From assembly GCA_002790675.1 (NCBI GenBank), contig PFVP01000005.1:1-8522 (forward strand): a stretch of DNA of 8,522 bases, given 5' to 3'. Numbering within the stretch: the stretch's first letter is position 1; every line of letters starts with the position of its first letter. This DNA is from Candidatus Moranbacteria bacterium CG_4_9_14_3_um_filter_45_14 (lineage in GTDB: Bacteria; Patescibacteriota; Minisyncoccia; Moranbacterales; UBA1568). The translations under genes and the position numbers were made by a program. The notes under the pieces are model-generated. The model was not told the DNA's origin. It saw nothing but the letters and a program-made list of their open reading frames with translations, and searched no databases. This document shows, piece after piece, positions 1 through 6,092 of the stretch.

Positions 1-1934
1 TATTTCAAAATATTGGCAAAAATAATTCGTCCTTCTTTGATGCCATCGATGACCGTTTCAAGACTTTTCTCGAGCAGAACGACATCGGAAGCCCCACGAG
101 CGACATCCGATGCTTCTGCCACCACCAGTCCGACATCAGCCATCTGGAGTGCGGGTGCATCATTGACGCCTTCTCCCAAAAATCCGACTTCGTGTTTCTC
201 TTGCAATATCTTGATAATCTCATATTTCTCTCTTGGAGAAATGCGTGCGAAAACAGCATTCGAGAGTATCACCTGCCGTTTTTCGACATATTTCATCGTC
301 GCAAGATCACTCCCTGTTATCACGTCTTCCGGACGTCGTAAAAGTCCGACAGCGTAACCGACAGCACCTGCCACTTCCTTGCTATCACCAGTGAGAATTT
401 TCACCTGTATATTGAGAGACTTCGCTTTCTTCAGGGTATCTTTGGTTGTTTCTTTGAGTGGATCAAGAAAAGAAATGAGTCCTACAAATTCAAGTTGCTG
501 TTCTTCATACAAGGTGTATTCTTGTTTTGTGGAAAATGCTCGTTTCGCAACAGCCAACACTCGTTCACCGAGAGTGCCTCTCTCCTTCATCCACGCAAGA
601 GATTTCTGAATAACAAAAGAATCGACATTTTTGGAAAGTCGCAGAATCTCCTCTGGTGCACCTCGTACGACAATTTCTCTTTCACCTCTGGAATTTTCTA
701 CCAAAACACTATTTCGTCTCCGTTCTGGATCGAAAGGAATGATATCGATTCGCCGAACATTCTTCACGGATGATCGTTCGAAAGGAGAAAGTTCTTTCCA
801 TAAGGCTTTATCGAATGCATCGTGCAAATCTTTTTCGTGAAGTGGCGTCGTAAGAGAAGCAATAACAGAGAGAAAAAGGCAACGGCGTTTATCAGAAGAC
901 TGAATCTGACTGACGGAGAGAATATTTTCCGTCAGTGTCCCTGTTTTATCAGTACAAAGAATTTCGATGCTCCCGAGGTCTTCAATAGCTGAAAGACGCT
1001 TGATGATGACTTTCTTTTGAGCGAGTCTGAGGCCTCCGCGGGAAAGTGCTACGGTGACGATGGCCGGCAATGCTTCCGGGATGACCGATACGGCAAGTAC
1101 CAAAGAGAAAATAAGAAGCTCGGTAATATTCACGCCTTCTCCCTTGATGAATATGTTTGCAAGGAATATCAATACCAGTGTTATGAAAACGAACTTCATT
1201 ATGAAACGGCTGAAGTCTGCGATACTCTTTTCAAAACCTGTTTCGTGTTTTGTTTCTGTGACCAATGAAGCGATATCACCCAGTGCTGTTTTCTCACCCG
1301 TAGCGAAAACAACACCTTCTCCTCTTCCGGCAGTCACCACTGTTCCTGCAAAACCGATATTCTCTGCTTCGAACATTTCAGTTGGTGACACTGATAAACG
1401 AGTCGCTATTTTATGTGTAGCAATCGATTCACCGGTCATAACACTCTCATCGAGATTGAGTCCGCGACAAACGGCAAAACGCATATCGGCCGGCAAACGA
1501 TCACCTGCCTCGACAAGGACGATATCTCCAGGAACGATGTATTCGCTCTCTATGCTCATCACCACACCACCTCGTCTCACGCGGGTATGCACCACGAGAT
1601 ATTTCTTCAGCAATTGTGTGGCTCTTTCTCCGTGATATTCCTGATACATCTCGAGACCGATATTGATGAGGATGAACAAAAAAATAAGACCGGATTCTAT
1701 ACGGTCGCCCAAGAAATAAGAAAGCCCTGCCGCTCCGAGGAGGAAATACAAAAAAGAAGAATGCAAACGTCGCTTGAACATCTCGAAAAGTGAAATCGAT
1801 TTCTCATTCATTCTGTTCTCTCCCAGGGTGTGCAATCGCCCGAGAGCAACCTCGGTCAAGAGACCCGATTCCCGGCTCTCAAGTTCCGAGAAAACCTGCG
1901 CGACATCCTCTGAAGCTATCTTTTTCCACTCCAT
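1..1934 (-). CDS. P-type cation-transporting ATPase, N-terminal 644 residues (runs off left edge)
   Basis: An ATP-driven ion pump of the cytoplasmic membrane. The reading frame opens at ATG 1934 and stays open to the window edge, so the last membrane helices are missing. In order it shows a cation-ATPase N-terminal region (about residues 5-45), helices M1-M2 (about 58-98), the actuator domain with TGES at 167-170, helices M3-M4 (about 245-295) with the ion-site motif PEALP at 286-290, the phosphorylation motif DKTGTLT with Asp329, a nucleotide-binding domain with RGAPEE near 424, DPLKE at 491-495, TGD at 515-517, and a hinge motif near 587. The hinge reads GEGVNDAP instead of the usual GDGVNDAP. 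M4 and the segment before the phosphorylation site resemble P2 (Ca-type) and P3 (Mg- or H-type) pumps, not heavy-metal P1B pumps; no N-terminal metal-binding domain is present. The transported ion cannot be told. The gene starts 12 bases after the RNHCP gene stop, so the two are probably co-transcribed. No clear Shine-Dalgarno is visible. Confidence 0.95.
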   Translation of the reverse strand, partial: MEWKKIASEDVAQVFSELESRESGLLTEVALGRLHTLGENRMNEKSISLFEMFKRRLHSSFLYFLLGAAGLSYFLGDRIESGLIFLFILINIGLEMYQEYHGERATQLLKKYLVVHTRVRRGGVVMSIESEYIVPGDIVLVEAGDRLPADMRFAVCRGLNLDESVMTGESIATHKIATRLSVSPTEMFEAENIGFAGTVVTAGRGEGVVFATGEKTALGDIASLVTETKHETGFEKSIADFSRFIMKFVFITLVLIFLANIFIKGEGVNITELLIFSLVLAVSVIPEALPAIVTVALSRGGLRLAQKKVIIKRLSAIEDLGSIEILCTDKTGTLTENILSVSQIQSSDKRRCLFLSVIASLTTPLHEKDLHDAFDKALWKELSPFERSSVKNVRRIDIIPFDPERRRNSVLVENSRGEREIVVRGAPEEILRLSKNVDSFVIQKSLAWMKERGTLGERVLAVAKRAFSTKQEYTLYEEQQLEFVGLISFLDPLKETTKDTLKKAKSLNIQVKILTGDSKEVAGAVGYAVGLLRRPEDVITGSDLATMKYVEKRQVILSNAVFARISPREKYEIIKILQEKHEVGFLGEGVNDAPALQMADVGLVVAEASDVARGASDVVLLEKSLETVIDGIKEGRIIFANILK

Positions 1935-1946
1935 ATTTTTTTGTTT

Positions 1947-2270
1947 TCACTGCTTGTTCGCCAATTGGCGGGAAAGTCCGATCAAAGCTTCAAAATCATC
2001 ATCCTCCGCTCCTCTATTGTTCTTCTCGTGCCCGCATTTCTTGCAACGATGAGTCATTATATATCCGGTGCTTTCCAGTCTCAAAGCTATCGGCTCCATC
2101 AATCCCCCACAGAGAGACAAACGGTCTCCGGGGGCAATGTCCACGTGTTTGCTCCAGAGACACTTCGTACAATGATTCGTATACCCGTCTCCAGACACCA
2201 TAACCCCACAATTTTCACATTGAAAATCTTCTTTCCGTCGTTGAAATTTTTTATCTTGAAAAACAGGCAT
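1947..2270 (-). CDS. RNHCP domain protein (small zinc-ribbon protein, 107 aa)
   Basis: A small cysteine-rich protein of the RNHCP family, whose biochemical function is unknown. The family hallmarks are present in order: DFQCENCG (Cys18, Cys21), NHCTKCLWSKHVD (residues 32-44, Cys34, Cys37), PGDR (47-50), CGGLMEP (54-60, Cys54) and HRCKKCG (74-80, Cys76, Cys79). These CxxC pairs suggest one or more bound zinc ions. The motif that names the family is normally Arg-Asn-His-Cys-Pro; here it reads TNHCT, so the first and last residues differ. The length suits a single-domain member. The start is the first ATG in frame; no Shine-Dalgarno precedes it and a promoter-like sequence lies very close upstream, so the mRNA may be nearly leaderless. 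The gene is immediately followed by the P-type ATPase gene. Family assignment is from motif memory, and the function remains open. Confidence 0.85.
   Translation of the reverse strand: MPVFQDKKFQRRKEDFQCENCGVMVSGDGYTNHCTKCLWSKHVDIAPGDRLSLCGGLMEPIALRLESTGYIMTHRCKKCGHEKNNRGAEDDDFEALIGLSRQLANKQ
1959..1970. repeat. 12-bp perfect palindrome at the end of the RNHCP gene
   Basis: The sequence CGCCAATTGGCG is a perfect palindrome inside the last codons of the RNHCP gene, about 25 bases before the ATPase start codon. It could be a protein-binding site or a chance product of the codons. Nothing else supports a role. Confidence 0.3.
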
Positions 2271-2283
2271 TGCAAAAAAATGA

Positions 2284-2312
2284 ATAGTATCTTATATGGT
2301 TCATTATATCAA
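2284..2312 (-). promoter_or_regulatory. Candidate promoter for the RNHCP and P-type ATPase genes
   Basis: On the minus strand TTGATA (2312-2307) is separated by 17 bases from TACTAT (2289-2284), a good match to the sigma-70 -35 element and a fair match to the -10 element. Transcription would begin only a few bases before the RNHCP start codon, giving a nearly leaderless mRNA, in line with the missing Shine-Dalgarno. Overlapping it is a perfect TATAAT (2308-2303) without a good -35, which would start about 26 bases before the gene. Either may be used. Confidence 0.4.
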
Positions 2313-2382
2313 GAATCCTCTTCCAAAGCGAAAGATACTTATAAAAAATCAATCCCTTCTTTCTTTTTTCATTTAAGAGAGA

Positions 2383-2528
2383 CCTCTTACTACAAGAATC
2401 TTCCTGGGAGAGTTGAAGTTTTTTCGAGCATGGTGCCATCGCATCGACGGATCGAAAAAGCTTCATAAGAGAAGTTCGAACGCTTCACAAACGAATGGCT
2501 CCCGGGAAGGTTGCTTGTAGTCAAGAGG
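2383..2528 (+). repeat. Long imperfect inverted repeat, possible structured RNA (element 3)
   Basis: This occupies half of the 293-base gap between the exported-protein gene and the RNHCP gene. The outer arms 2383-2410 and 2499-2528 pair along their full length (28 pairs) with two single-base bulges and two U-G pairs. Inside, 2415-2427 pairs with 2452-2464 (13 pairs, one U-G) around a 24-base loop that holds the near-palindrome ATGGTGCCAT. A small GAAG/CTTC hairpin (2471-2486) lies between that stem and the right outer arm. All three non-Watson-Crick pairs are U-G in plus-strand RNA and would be A-C mismatches in minus-strand RNA, which suggests a plus-strand transcript or an element inserted in the opposite direction to the genes. 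The closing stem plus two inner arms resembles the layout of the two atp-operon elements, but I see no convincing sequence match to them. No strong promoter or terminator for a plus-strand RNA was found. Confidence 0.55.
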
Positions 2529-2563
2529 ACTGAAGATGGCCTAACAGAAGACATTCTTCCTCG

Positions 2564-3823
2564 TTATTTTTTTCCGGAAAGGATACGATTGATAGCATCT
2601 TCATCCTGACAAGAATACTTATTGCTAGCAGAATAGAAACGTTTCTTCGGTCCACGACAACCTCCATTGTCCTTATAGAGCGTCGCCAAAACAGGCATCA
2701 AGAATCCCGTGCCTCGGGCGATAAACGATGTATAGAGATTACGCAGTGTCGATTCGCGATCACCTTTGTCCATTCGTGTGAAAACACTCATATCGTCTCC
2801 CGATTTACCGCTCCAATCGAGATGTACGAGGACATTGTTCGCCAGACTGGAAAATTGAGGGTGCCAGAGAAGTGCCCAACACCAATCTCCCGGCTTCTGC
2901 CACCAGCGTGAGAGACACGGCCCGTTTTCAACGGTGCCGTTTCCGCTCACTCCAACCCCGCCTTCGATATAATCAAAAAGACGCAGATATTTCTCATCAG
3001 TGATATCATTCGTCTGAGCACCGACGAAAATTTTCATACCACGAAAATCGGCATACTCACGCATATCCTGAATAACTTGTGGCATCACGCTCTCTGCGAG
3101 GTTCCCTGCATCCTGATAGAATACTTCTCCGAAAAGAAAACTCTGCACGCCCATATCCATCGCCTGTTCCGCTATGTACTCTACATATTTACGGTATTCT
3201 TCCTTCGTAAGTGATGGCTTGCACGTATGTTCGCCCCAATAATTCTTGCTCCCACTGCGACACATATCGCTGAAATTGAAATCGCGGTTCTCTCTTGGAT
3301 AATGATATTTTGCCCCTGTATTGATGGCTTCCGCGATGAACATACCATACAGAGTGTTCGGTTTCGTTACTTTTGATTGTATCTTTCGTGCCAACTCGAA
3401 ATCCGGCGGACGAAGCCACGTCTCCAAGGCTCGATGCAAATAATAACATTTCGAGCGATTGATAAGCGCTATGGAACTATTCAGATCTCCCCCATATCCT
3501 GAGAGAAACCCATCAGCCACACAGCCCTGCTTCTTCATCCGATCCATCGATGGAGGTGGCGGAGGTGAAAGTATCGGGAGTTCTTTCTCCCCCTCTTTTT
3601 GCGGAACATTCCCCTCATCCAACGTCGGCTTCTCATCCACCCATTCTGAAAGTTCCGGTACTGATACTCCTTCTTGTGGAGCAAGTGCTGTCTCACTCTC
3701 TGTATGAAAAAAAGGCGAAAAGAAATAGAAACTACCGAGAGCAACAAATGCCAGTGGAACTGAAAAAAAGATATGTTTTTTCTGGAACTTCCTTGTGCGT
3801 TCCAGTGGATAGAGTGGAAGCAT
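2564..3823 (-). CDS. Membrane-anchored, cysteine-rich exported protein of unknown function (419 aa)
   Basis: The function is not recognised. The N-terminus is basic (about residues 9-16), followed by one hydrophobic segment (about 17-37) without a clear signal-peptidase site, so it is probably a signal anchor with the rest outside the membrane. A low-complexity acidic and proline-rich linker follows (about 40-92), ending in six residues SPPPPP. The remaining 320 residues hold all eight cysteines (101, 126, 188, 201, 303, 315, 389, 405), an even number that fits disulfide bonds in an exported domain. Alternating short hydrophobic strands and helices (for example GMFIAEAI near 160, VQSFLFGEVF near 226, MKIFVGAQ near 263, NVLVHLDWSG near 330) suggest a TIM-barrel, glycoside-hydrolase-like fold; Glu233 and Asp336, at the ends of predicted strands, could be active-site residues. 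That is inference. I chose ATG 3823; an in-frame TTG at 3868 would add 15 residues, but the extra part overlaps a -10-like TATAAT. It is 118 bases downstream of atpC and is probably a separate transcription unit. Confidence 0.75.
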   Translation of the reverse strand: MLPLYPLERTRKFQKKHIFFSVPLAFVALGSFYFFSPFFHTESETALAPQEGVSVPELSEWVDEKPTLDEGNVPQKEGEKELPILSPPPPPSMDRMKKQGCVADGFLSGYGGDLNSSIALINRSKCYYLHRALETWLRPPDFELARKIQSKVTKPNTLYGMFIAEAINTGAKYHYPRENRDFNFSDMCRSGSKNYWGEHTCKPSLTKEEYRKYVEYIAEQAMDMGVQSFLFGEVFYQDAGNLAESVMPQVIQDMREYADFRGMKIFVGAQTNDITDEKYLRLFDYIEGGVGVSGNGTVENGPCLSRWWQKPGDWCWALLWHPQFSSLANNVLVHLDWSGKSGDDMSVFTRMDKGDRESTLRNLYTSFIARGTGFLMPVLATLYKDNGGCRGPKKRFYSASNKYSCQDEDAINRILSGKK

Positions 3824-3847
3824 AGCAGTTCTTTTTAGGTACCCTCC

Positions 3848-3853
3848 ATTATA
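3848..3853 (-). promoter_or_regulatory. Candidate -10 box for the exported-protein gene
   Basis: A perfect TATAAT on the minus strand ends 24 bases before the chosen ATG at 3823, giving a predicted leader of about 17 bases. No good -35 hexamer lies at the normal distance, so this is only suggestive. It supports starting the gene at 3823, because an upstream TTG start would lie before this box. Confidence 0.3.
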
Positions 3854-3877
3854 CACCTCTATCACCAAAGAGGAAGC

Positions 3878-3936
3878 ATCCGAATGACAACAGGACTTTT
3901 ACACACAAAAAAAGTCCTCAAAAATCCATTTCGGAT
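3878..3936 (-). terminator. Nested inverted repeat just after atpC, possible 3'-end structure of the atp mRNA
   Basis: Five bases after the atpC stop codon, ATCCGAAATG (3936-3927) pairs with CATTCGGAT (3886-3878) with one bulged A. It encloses a perfect 9-bp stem, AGGACTTTT (3918-3910) with AAAAGTCCT (3900-3892), around a 9-base loop. The position suggests a transcript end or an mRNA-stabilising hairpin for the ATP synthase operon. The usual run of U residues after the stem is missing, so it is not a textbook intrinsic terminator; a weaker hairpin inside it, AATCC/GGATT followed by TTT, is an alternative. Confidence 0.4.
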
Positions 3937-3941
3937 TCGAA

Positions 3942-4388
3942 TCATAAAGCGTTGTCTTCAAGGGAGATGCCTCGTCTCGTATGATGCTTGCGGGCTACTC
4001 GTACGCGAGCCAGTTCTTTCTCGAAGAGAGCTGATGTACGGGCATATTCTTCATCATTCATAGTCAGCTGTTCTTTCTTCAACGCCTCAGCCCGTGTCCG
4101 CGCTTCTTCTGCTCTGACGAGATCGATTTCTTCAGCTCGCTCTGCCGTATCAGCCAGGATAGAGAGGGTATTATTATGAAATTCCACGAAACCACCCGAA
4201 GTGGCCAGACTTGTTTCCTCGCCGTTCTGTTTTTTCCGAAAGATAATTTCCCCGGCTTGCAAAGCACCAATATAAGGTATGTGATTCGGTAAAATAGTCA
4301 CTTCTCCACCCAAAACCGGCAGTGTCGCTTGATACACTGTTTCTTCGATAACTATTTTTTCCGGAGTGACGATTTTGAATTTGATCAT
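3942..4388 (-). CDS. atpC: F-type ATP synthase epsilon subunit
   Basis: The small rotor subunit of the F1 sector. It binds gamma at the foot of the shaft, joins it to the F0 c-ring and can inhibit ATP hydrolysis. The 148-residue product opens with the typical strand MIKFKIVTPEKIV, continues with LPVLGGEVTILPNHIPYIGAL (about 24-44, interrupted here only for description) and a GGFVEFHNNTLSILAD segment of the beta-sandwich domain, then a C-terminal helical hairpin rich in Ala, Glu, Lys and Arg from about residue 90. Length and order are normal for the family. An ATG six bases further upstream (4394) is in frame, but GAGAGA at 4400-4395 gives proper Shine-Dalgarno spacing only to ATG 4388, and the family normally begins close to that residue. 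This is the best ribosome-binding site in the window. It lies between the start codon and the base of the long stem of element 1, so that structure may affect its use. Confidence 0.96.
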   Translation of the reverse strand: MIKFKIVTPEKIVIEETVYQATLPVLGGEVTILPNHIPYIGALQAGEIIFRKKQNGEETSLATSGGFVEFHNNTLSILADTAERAEEIDLVRAEEARTRAEALKKEQLTMNDEEYARTSALFEKELARVRVARKHHTRRGISLEDNAL

Positions 4389-4404
4389 ATTCATTCTCTC
4401 TATA

Positions 4405-4551
4405 AGATTGTTTTATTGATATTCCTTTCCTGACCCACTCACTTCCCAGCGGGAAGTTCGCTCTGTGGAATCCTCCCTCTTCCGCCTCTGGCGGAAACCC
4501 TTCCCGTCCGGATTCCAACGGTCAGAAAAGAAACATCAATCAAAACAATCT
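4405..4551 (-). repeat. Structured intergenic element 1 (atpD-atpC), with a related copy between atpA and atpG
   Basis: Nearly fills the atpD-atpC gap. Read on the mRNA (minus) strand, the outer arms 4551-4520 and 4435-4405 form a closing stem of 28 Watson-Crick pairs, three G-U pairs and one bulged G. Inside, TGGAATCC (4517-4510) pairs with GGATTCCA (4473-4466) and encloses TTCCGCC-AGA-GGCGGAA (4496-4480) across a purine-rich internal loop containing GGACGGG. A second arm, ACTTCCC-GCT-GGGAAGT (4457-4441), completes a three-way junction. All three wobble pairs in the closing stem are G-U in mRNA-sense RNA and would be A-C on the other strand. The core 4432-4523 matches 7051-7142 at about 80 of 92 positions without gaps. 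The element begins 20 bases after the atpD stop and ends 16 bases before the atpC start. It could be a cis-acting mRNA structure or a small palindromic mobile element. Confidence 0.85.
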
Positions 4552-4571
4552 CCAAACAACTCGAGTATACA

Positions 4572-6014
4572 TTATTTCCGTCCTTCAGCTATCACTTCTT
4601 CGATCGAACCTTTCATATAGAATGCCTGCTCAGCAATATCATCGAGCTCTCCAGAAAGAATCTTCTCAAAACCGGCAATCGTATCATCGAGCTTCACATA
4701 TTTTCCGGTTGCTCCGGTGAACTGTTCAGCCACGAAAAACGGCTGTGAGAGATATTTCTGAATCTTTCTGGCACGAGCAACGGTCTGCTTGTCTTCATCG
4801 GACAATTCTTCCATACCAAGAATGGCGATGATGTCCTGTAAATCTTTGTATCTTTGCAGGATTTTCTGCACATTTCGTGCTACGATATAATGTCTCTCTC
4901 CTACAACTTGAGGGTCGAGGATGGTCGAGCTCGAATCGAGCGGATCAACGGCTGGATAAATACCAATTTCAGTCAGTGCACGATTGAGCACCACGGTCGA
5001 ATCGAGGTGAGCAAACGTGGTGGCCGGAGCCGGGTCGGTCAAATCGTCAGCTGGCACGTAAACCGCCTGCACCGAAGTGATCGAACCGTTTTTGGTCGAT
5101 GTGATCCTTTCCTGCAACCCTCCCATTTCTTCGGCAAGAGTCGGCTGATATCCTACGGCACTCGGGATACGTCCGAGGAGGGCCGATACTTCCGAACCTG
5201 CTTGCGTAAAACGGAAAATATTATCGATGAAAAGAAGCACATCTTTGCCTTCGTCATCACGGAACGATTCGGCCATCGTAAGCGCGGTCAGAGCGACACG
5301 CTGACGGGATCCCGGAGGTTCATTCATCTGACCGAAGACGAGTGCTGTCTTATCGAGCACACCTGATTCTTTCATTTCAAAATAGAGGTCATTACCTTCA
5401 CGGGTACGTTCCCCGACTCCGGCAAAAACAGAATATCCGCCGTGTTCGGAAGCGATATTGCGAATCAATTCCTGAATCACGACCGTCTTTCCGACACCGG
5501 CTCCTCCGAAAAGACCGACTTTACCGCCTTTCATAAATGGACAGAACAGATCGATTGATTTGATGCCGGTTTCGAATACTTCTGCCTTGGTTGATTGTTC
5601 ATCAAAGGCTGGAGCCATTCTGTGGATAGACCTCCGCTTGGCATCGGCAAGCCTGCCCACCTGACTACCCTCTGGGTTGTCAGCGCGGCCATCAATCGTA
5701 TCACCGAGGACATTGAACATCCGTCCCAGAACCGCTTTCCCAACAGGGACAGAAATAGGAGCTCCTGTTGCAACGACCTCCATACCACGACGGATCCCAT
5801 CGGTCGTGCCCATAGCAATCGCTCGTACCCGATGACCGCCCAAATGCTGATGAACCTCTACGACGAGTTTCACTCCACTCACACTGAGCTCCAGAGCGTC
5901 ATACATATTCGGAAGCTTTGATACCCCTCCGCCCGAGACGAATCCGCCTTCGGCGGAGAATTCCACATCCACCACCGGCCCGATAACCTGGATTATTTTT
6001 CCAACGGTATTCAT
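4572..6014 (-). CDS. atpD: F-type ATP synthase beta subunit (catalytic)
   Basis: The catalytic subunit of F1, present in three copies per enzyme, where ADP and phosphate are joined to ATP. The N-terminal beta-barrel domain begins VGKIIQVIGPVVDVEF. The P-loop GGAGVGKT is at residues 170-177 (Lys176, Thr177), the catalytic Glu is Glu202 in GERTREG, and the Walker B segment LLFIDNI has Asp264. EMGGLQERITSTKNGSITS and the VPADDLTDP loop (320-328) are typical. The DELSEED motif reads EELSDED at 402-408. At 480 residues it is about 20 longer than the E. coli protein. One extra stretch is near residues 20-33 (SAEGGFVSGGGVSK where E. coli has four residues), partly encoded by a GC-rich palindrome. 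The other is near 111-125, before RSIHR. The nucleotide-binding motifs are intact, so the protein should be active. The start ATG fits the family; the upstream Shine-Dalgarno is poor. It follows atpG after 78 bases. Confidence 0.98.
   Translation of the reverse strand: MNTVGKIIQVIGPVVDVEFSAEGGFVSGGGVSKLPNMYDALELSVSGVKLVVEVHQHLGGHRVRAIAMGTTDGIRRGMEVVATGAPISVPVGKAVLGRMFNVLGDTIDGRADNPEGSQVGRLADAKRRSIHRMAPAFDEQSTKAEVFETGIKSIDLFCPFMKGGKVGLFGGAGVGKTVVIQELIRNIASEHGGYSVFAGVGERTREGNDLYFEMKESGVLDKTALVFGQMNEPPGSRQRVALTALTMAESFRDDEGKDVLLFIDNIFRFTQAGSEVSALLGRIPSAVGYQPTLAEEMGGLQERITSTKNGSITSVQAVYVPADDLTDPAPATTFAHLDSTVVLNRALTEIGIYPAVDPLDSSSTILDPQVVGERHYIVARNVQKILQRYKDLQDIIAILGMEELSDEDKQTVARARKIQKYLSQPFFVAEQFTGATGKYVKLDDTIAGFEKILSGELDDIAEQAFYMKGSIEEVIAEGRK
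5943..5957 (-). repeat. GC-rich palindrome inside atpD
   Basis: On the coding strand TCCGCC-GAA-GGCGGA forms a 6-bp stem with a 3-base loop, encoding Ser-Ala-Glu-Gly-Gly in the N-terminal insertion of AtpD. It closely resembles the inner hairpin TTCCGCC-ANA-GGCGGAA of the two intergenic elements, so all three may belong to one short palindromic repeat family. Confidence 0.55.
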
Positions 6015-6057
6015 AATTTCACAATTACATTATTACACTGTTTCATCGCTCAATAAA

Positions 6058-6082
6058 ATTATAAAACAATAGAGCTATTCAA
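6058..6082 (-). promoter_or_regulatory. Weak candidate internal promoter before atpD
   Basis: In the 78-base, AT-rich gap between atpG and atpD the minus strand has a perfect TATAAT (6063-6058), with TTGTTG 16 bases upstream as a poor -35. It could add transcription of atpD and atpC, but a chance match in AT-rich DNA is equally likely. Confidence 0.2.
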
Positions 6083-6092
6083 CAACTTCCGA

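Noticed and set aside
1054..1635. 193-codon open frame on the plus strand
   Set aside because: It lies antisense to the P-type ATPase gene, whose translation carries all expected family motifs in one open frame; the plus-strand product resembles nothing and is Ser/Thr-rich as shadows often are.
1..1934. Possible frameshifted or broken P-type ATPase, since no complete open frame covers the region
   Set aside because: Reading codon by codon from ATG 1934 gives 644 uninterrupted sense codons to the edge; it only lacks a stop because the window ends.
2251..2466. 71-codon minus-strand open frame between the exported protein and RNHCP
   Set aside because: It overlaps the start of the RNHCP gene in another frame and covers one arm of element 3; composition is not protein-like and no ribosome-binding site is present.
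1941..2468. 175-codon and overlapping 137-codon plus-strand open frames
   Set aside because: They run antisense through the RNHCP gene and through the inverted repeat of element 3, with no start signal or recognisable domain.
2383..2528. 6S RNA
   Set aside because: The long closing stem with a central bubble and small hairpin on the 3' side is reminiscent, but the 5' side of the bubble has only four bases and the whole is shorter than usual 6S RNA.
2547..2573. Plus-strand intrinsic terminator after element 3 (GAAGA-CAT-TCTTC followed by seven T)
   Set aside because: The stem is only five pairs, the T-run begins eight bases after it, and the T-run is explained by the Lys-Lys-stop codons of the exported-protein gene.
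4405..4551. Intrinsic terminator between atpD and atpC
   Set aside because: The stems are strong but none is followed by a U-tract on the mRNA strand, and atpC directly downstream is an essential part of the same enzyme; at most partial attenuation is possible.
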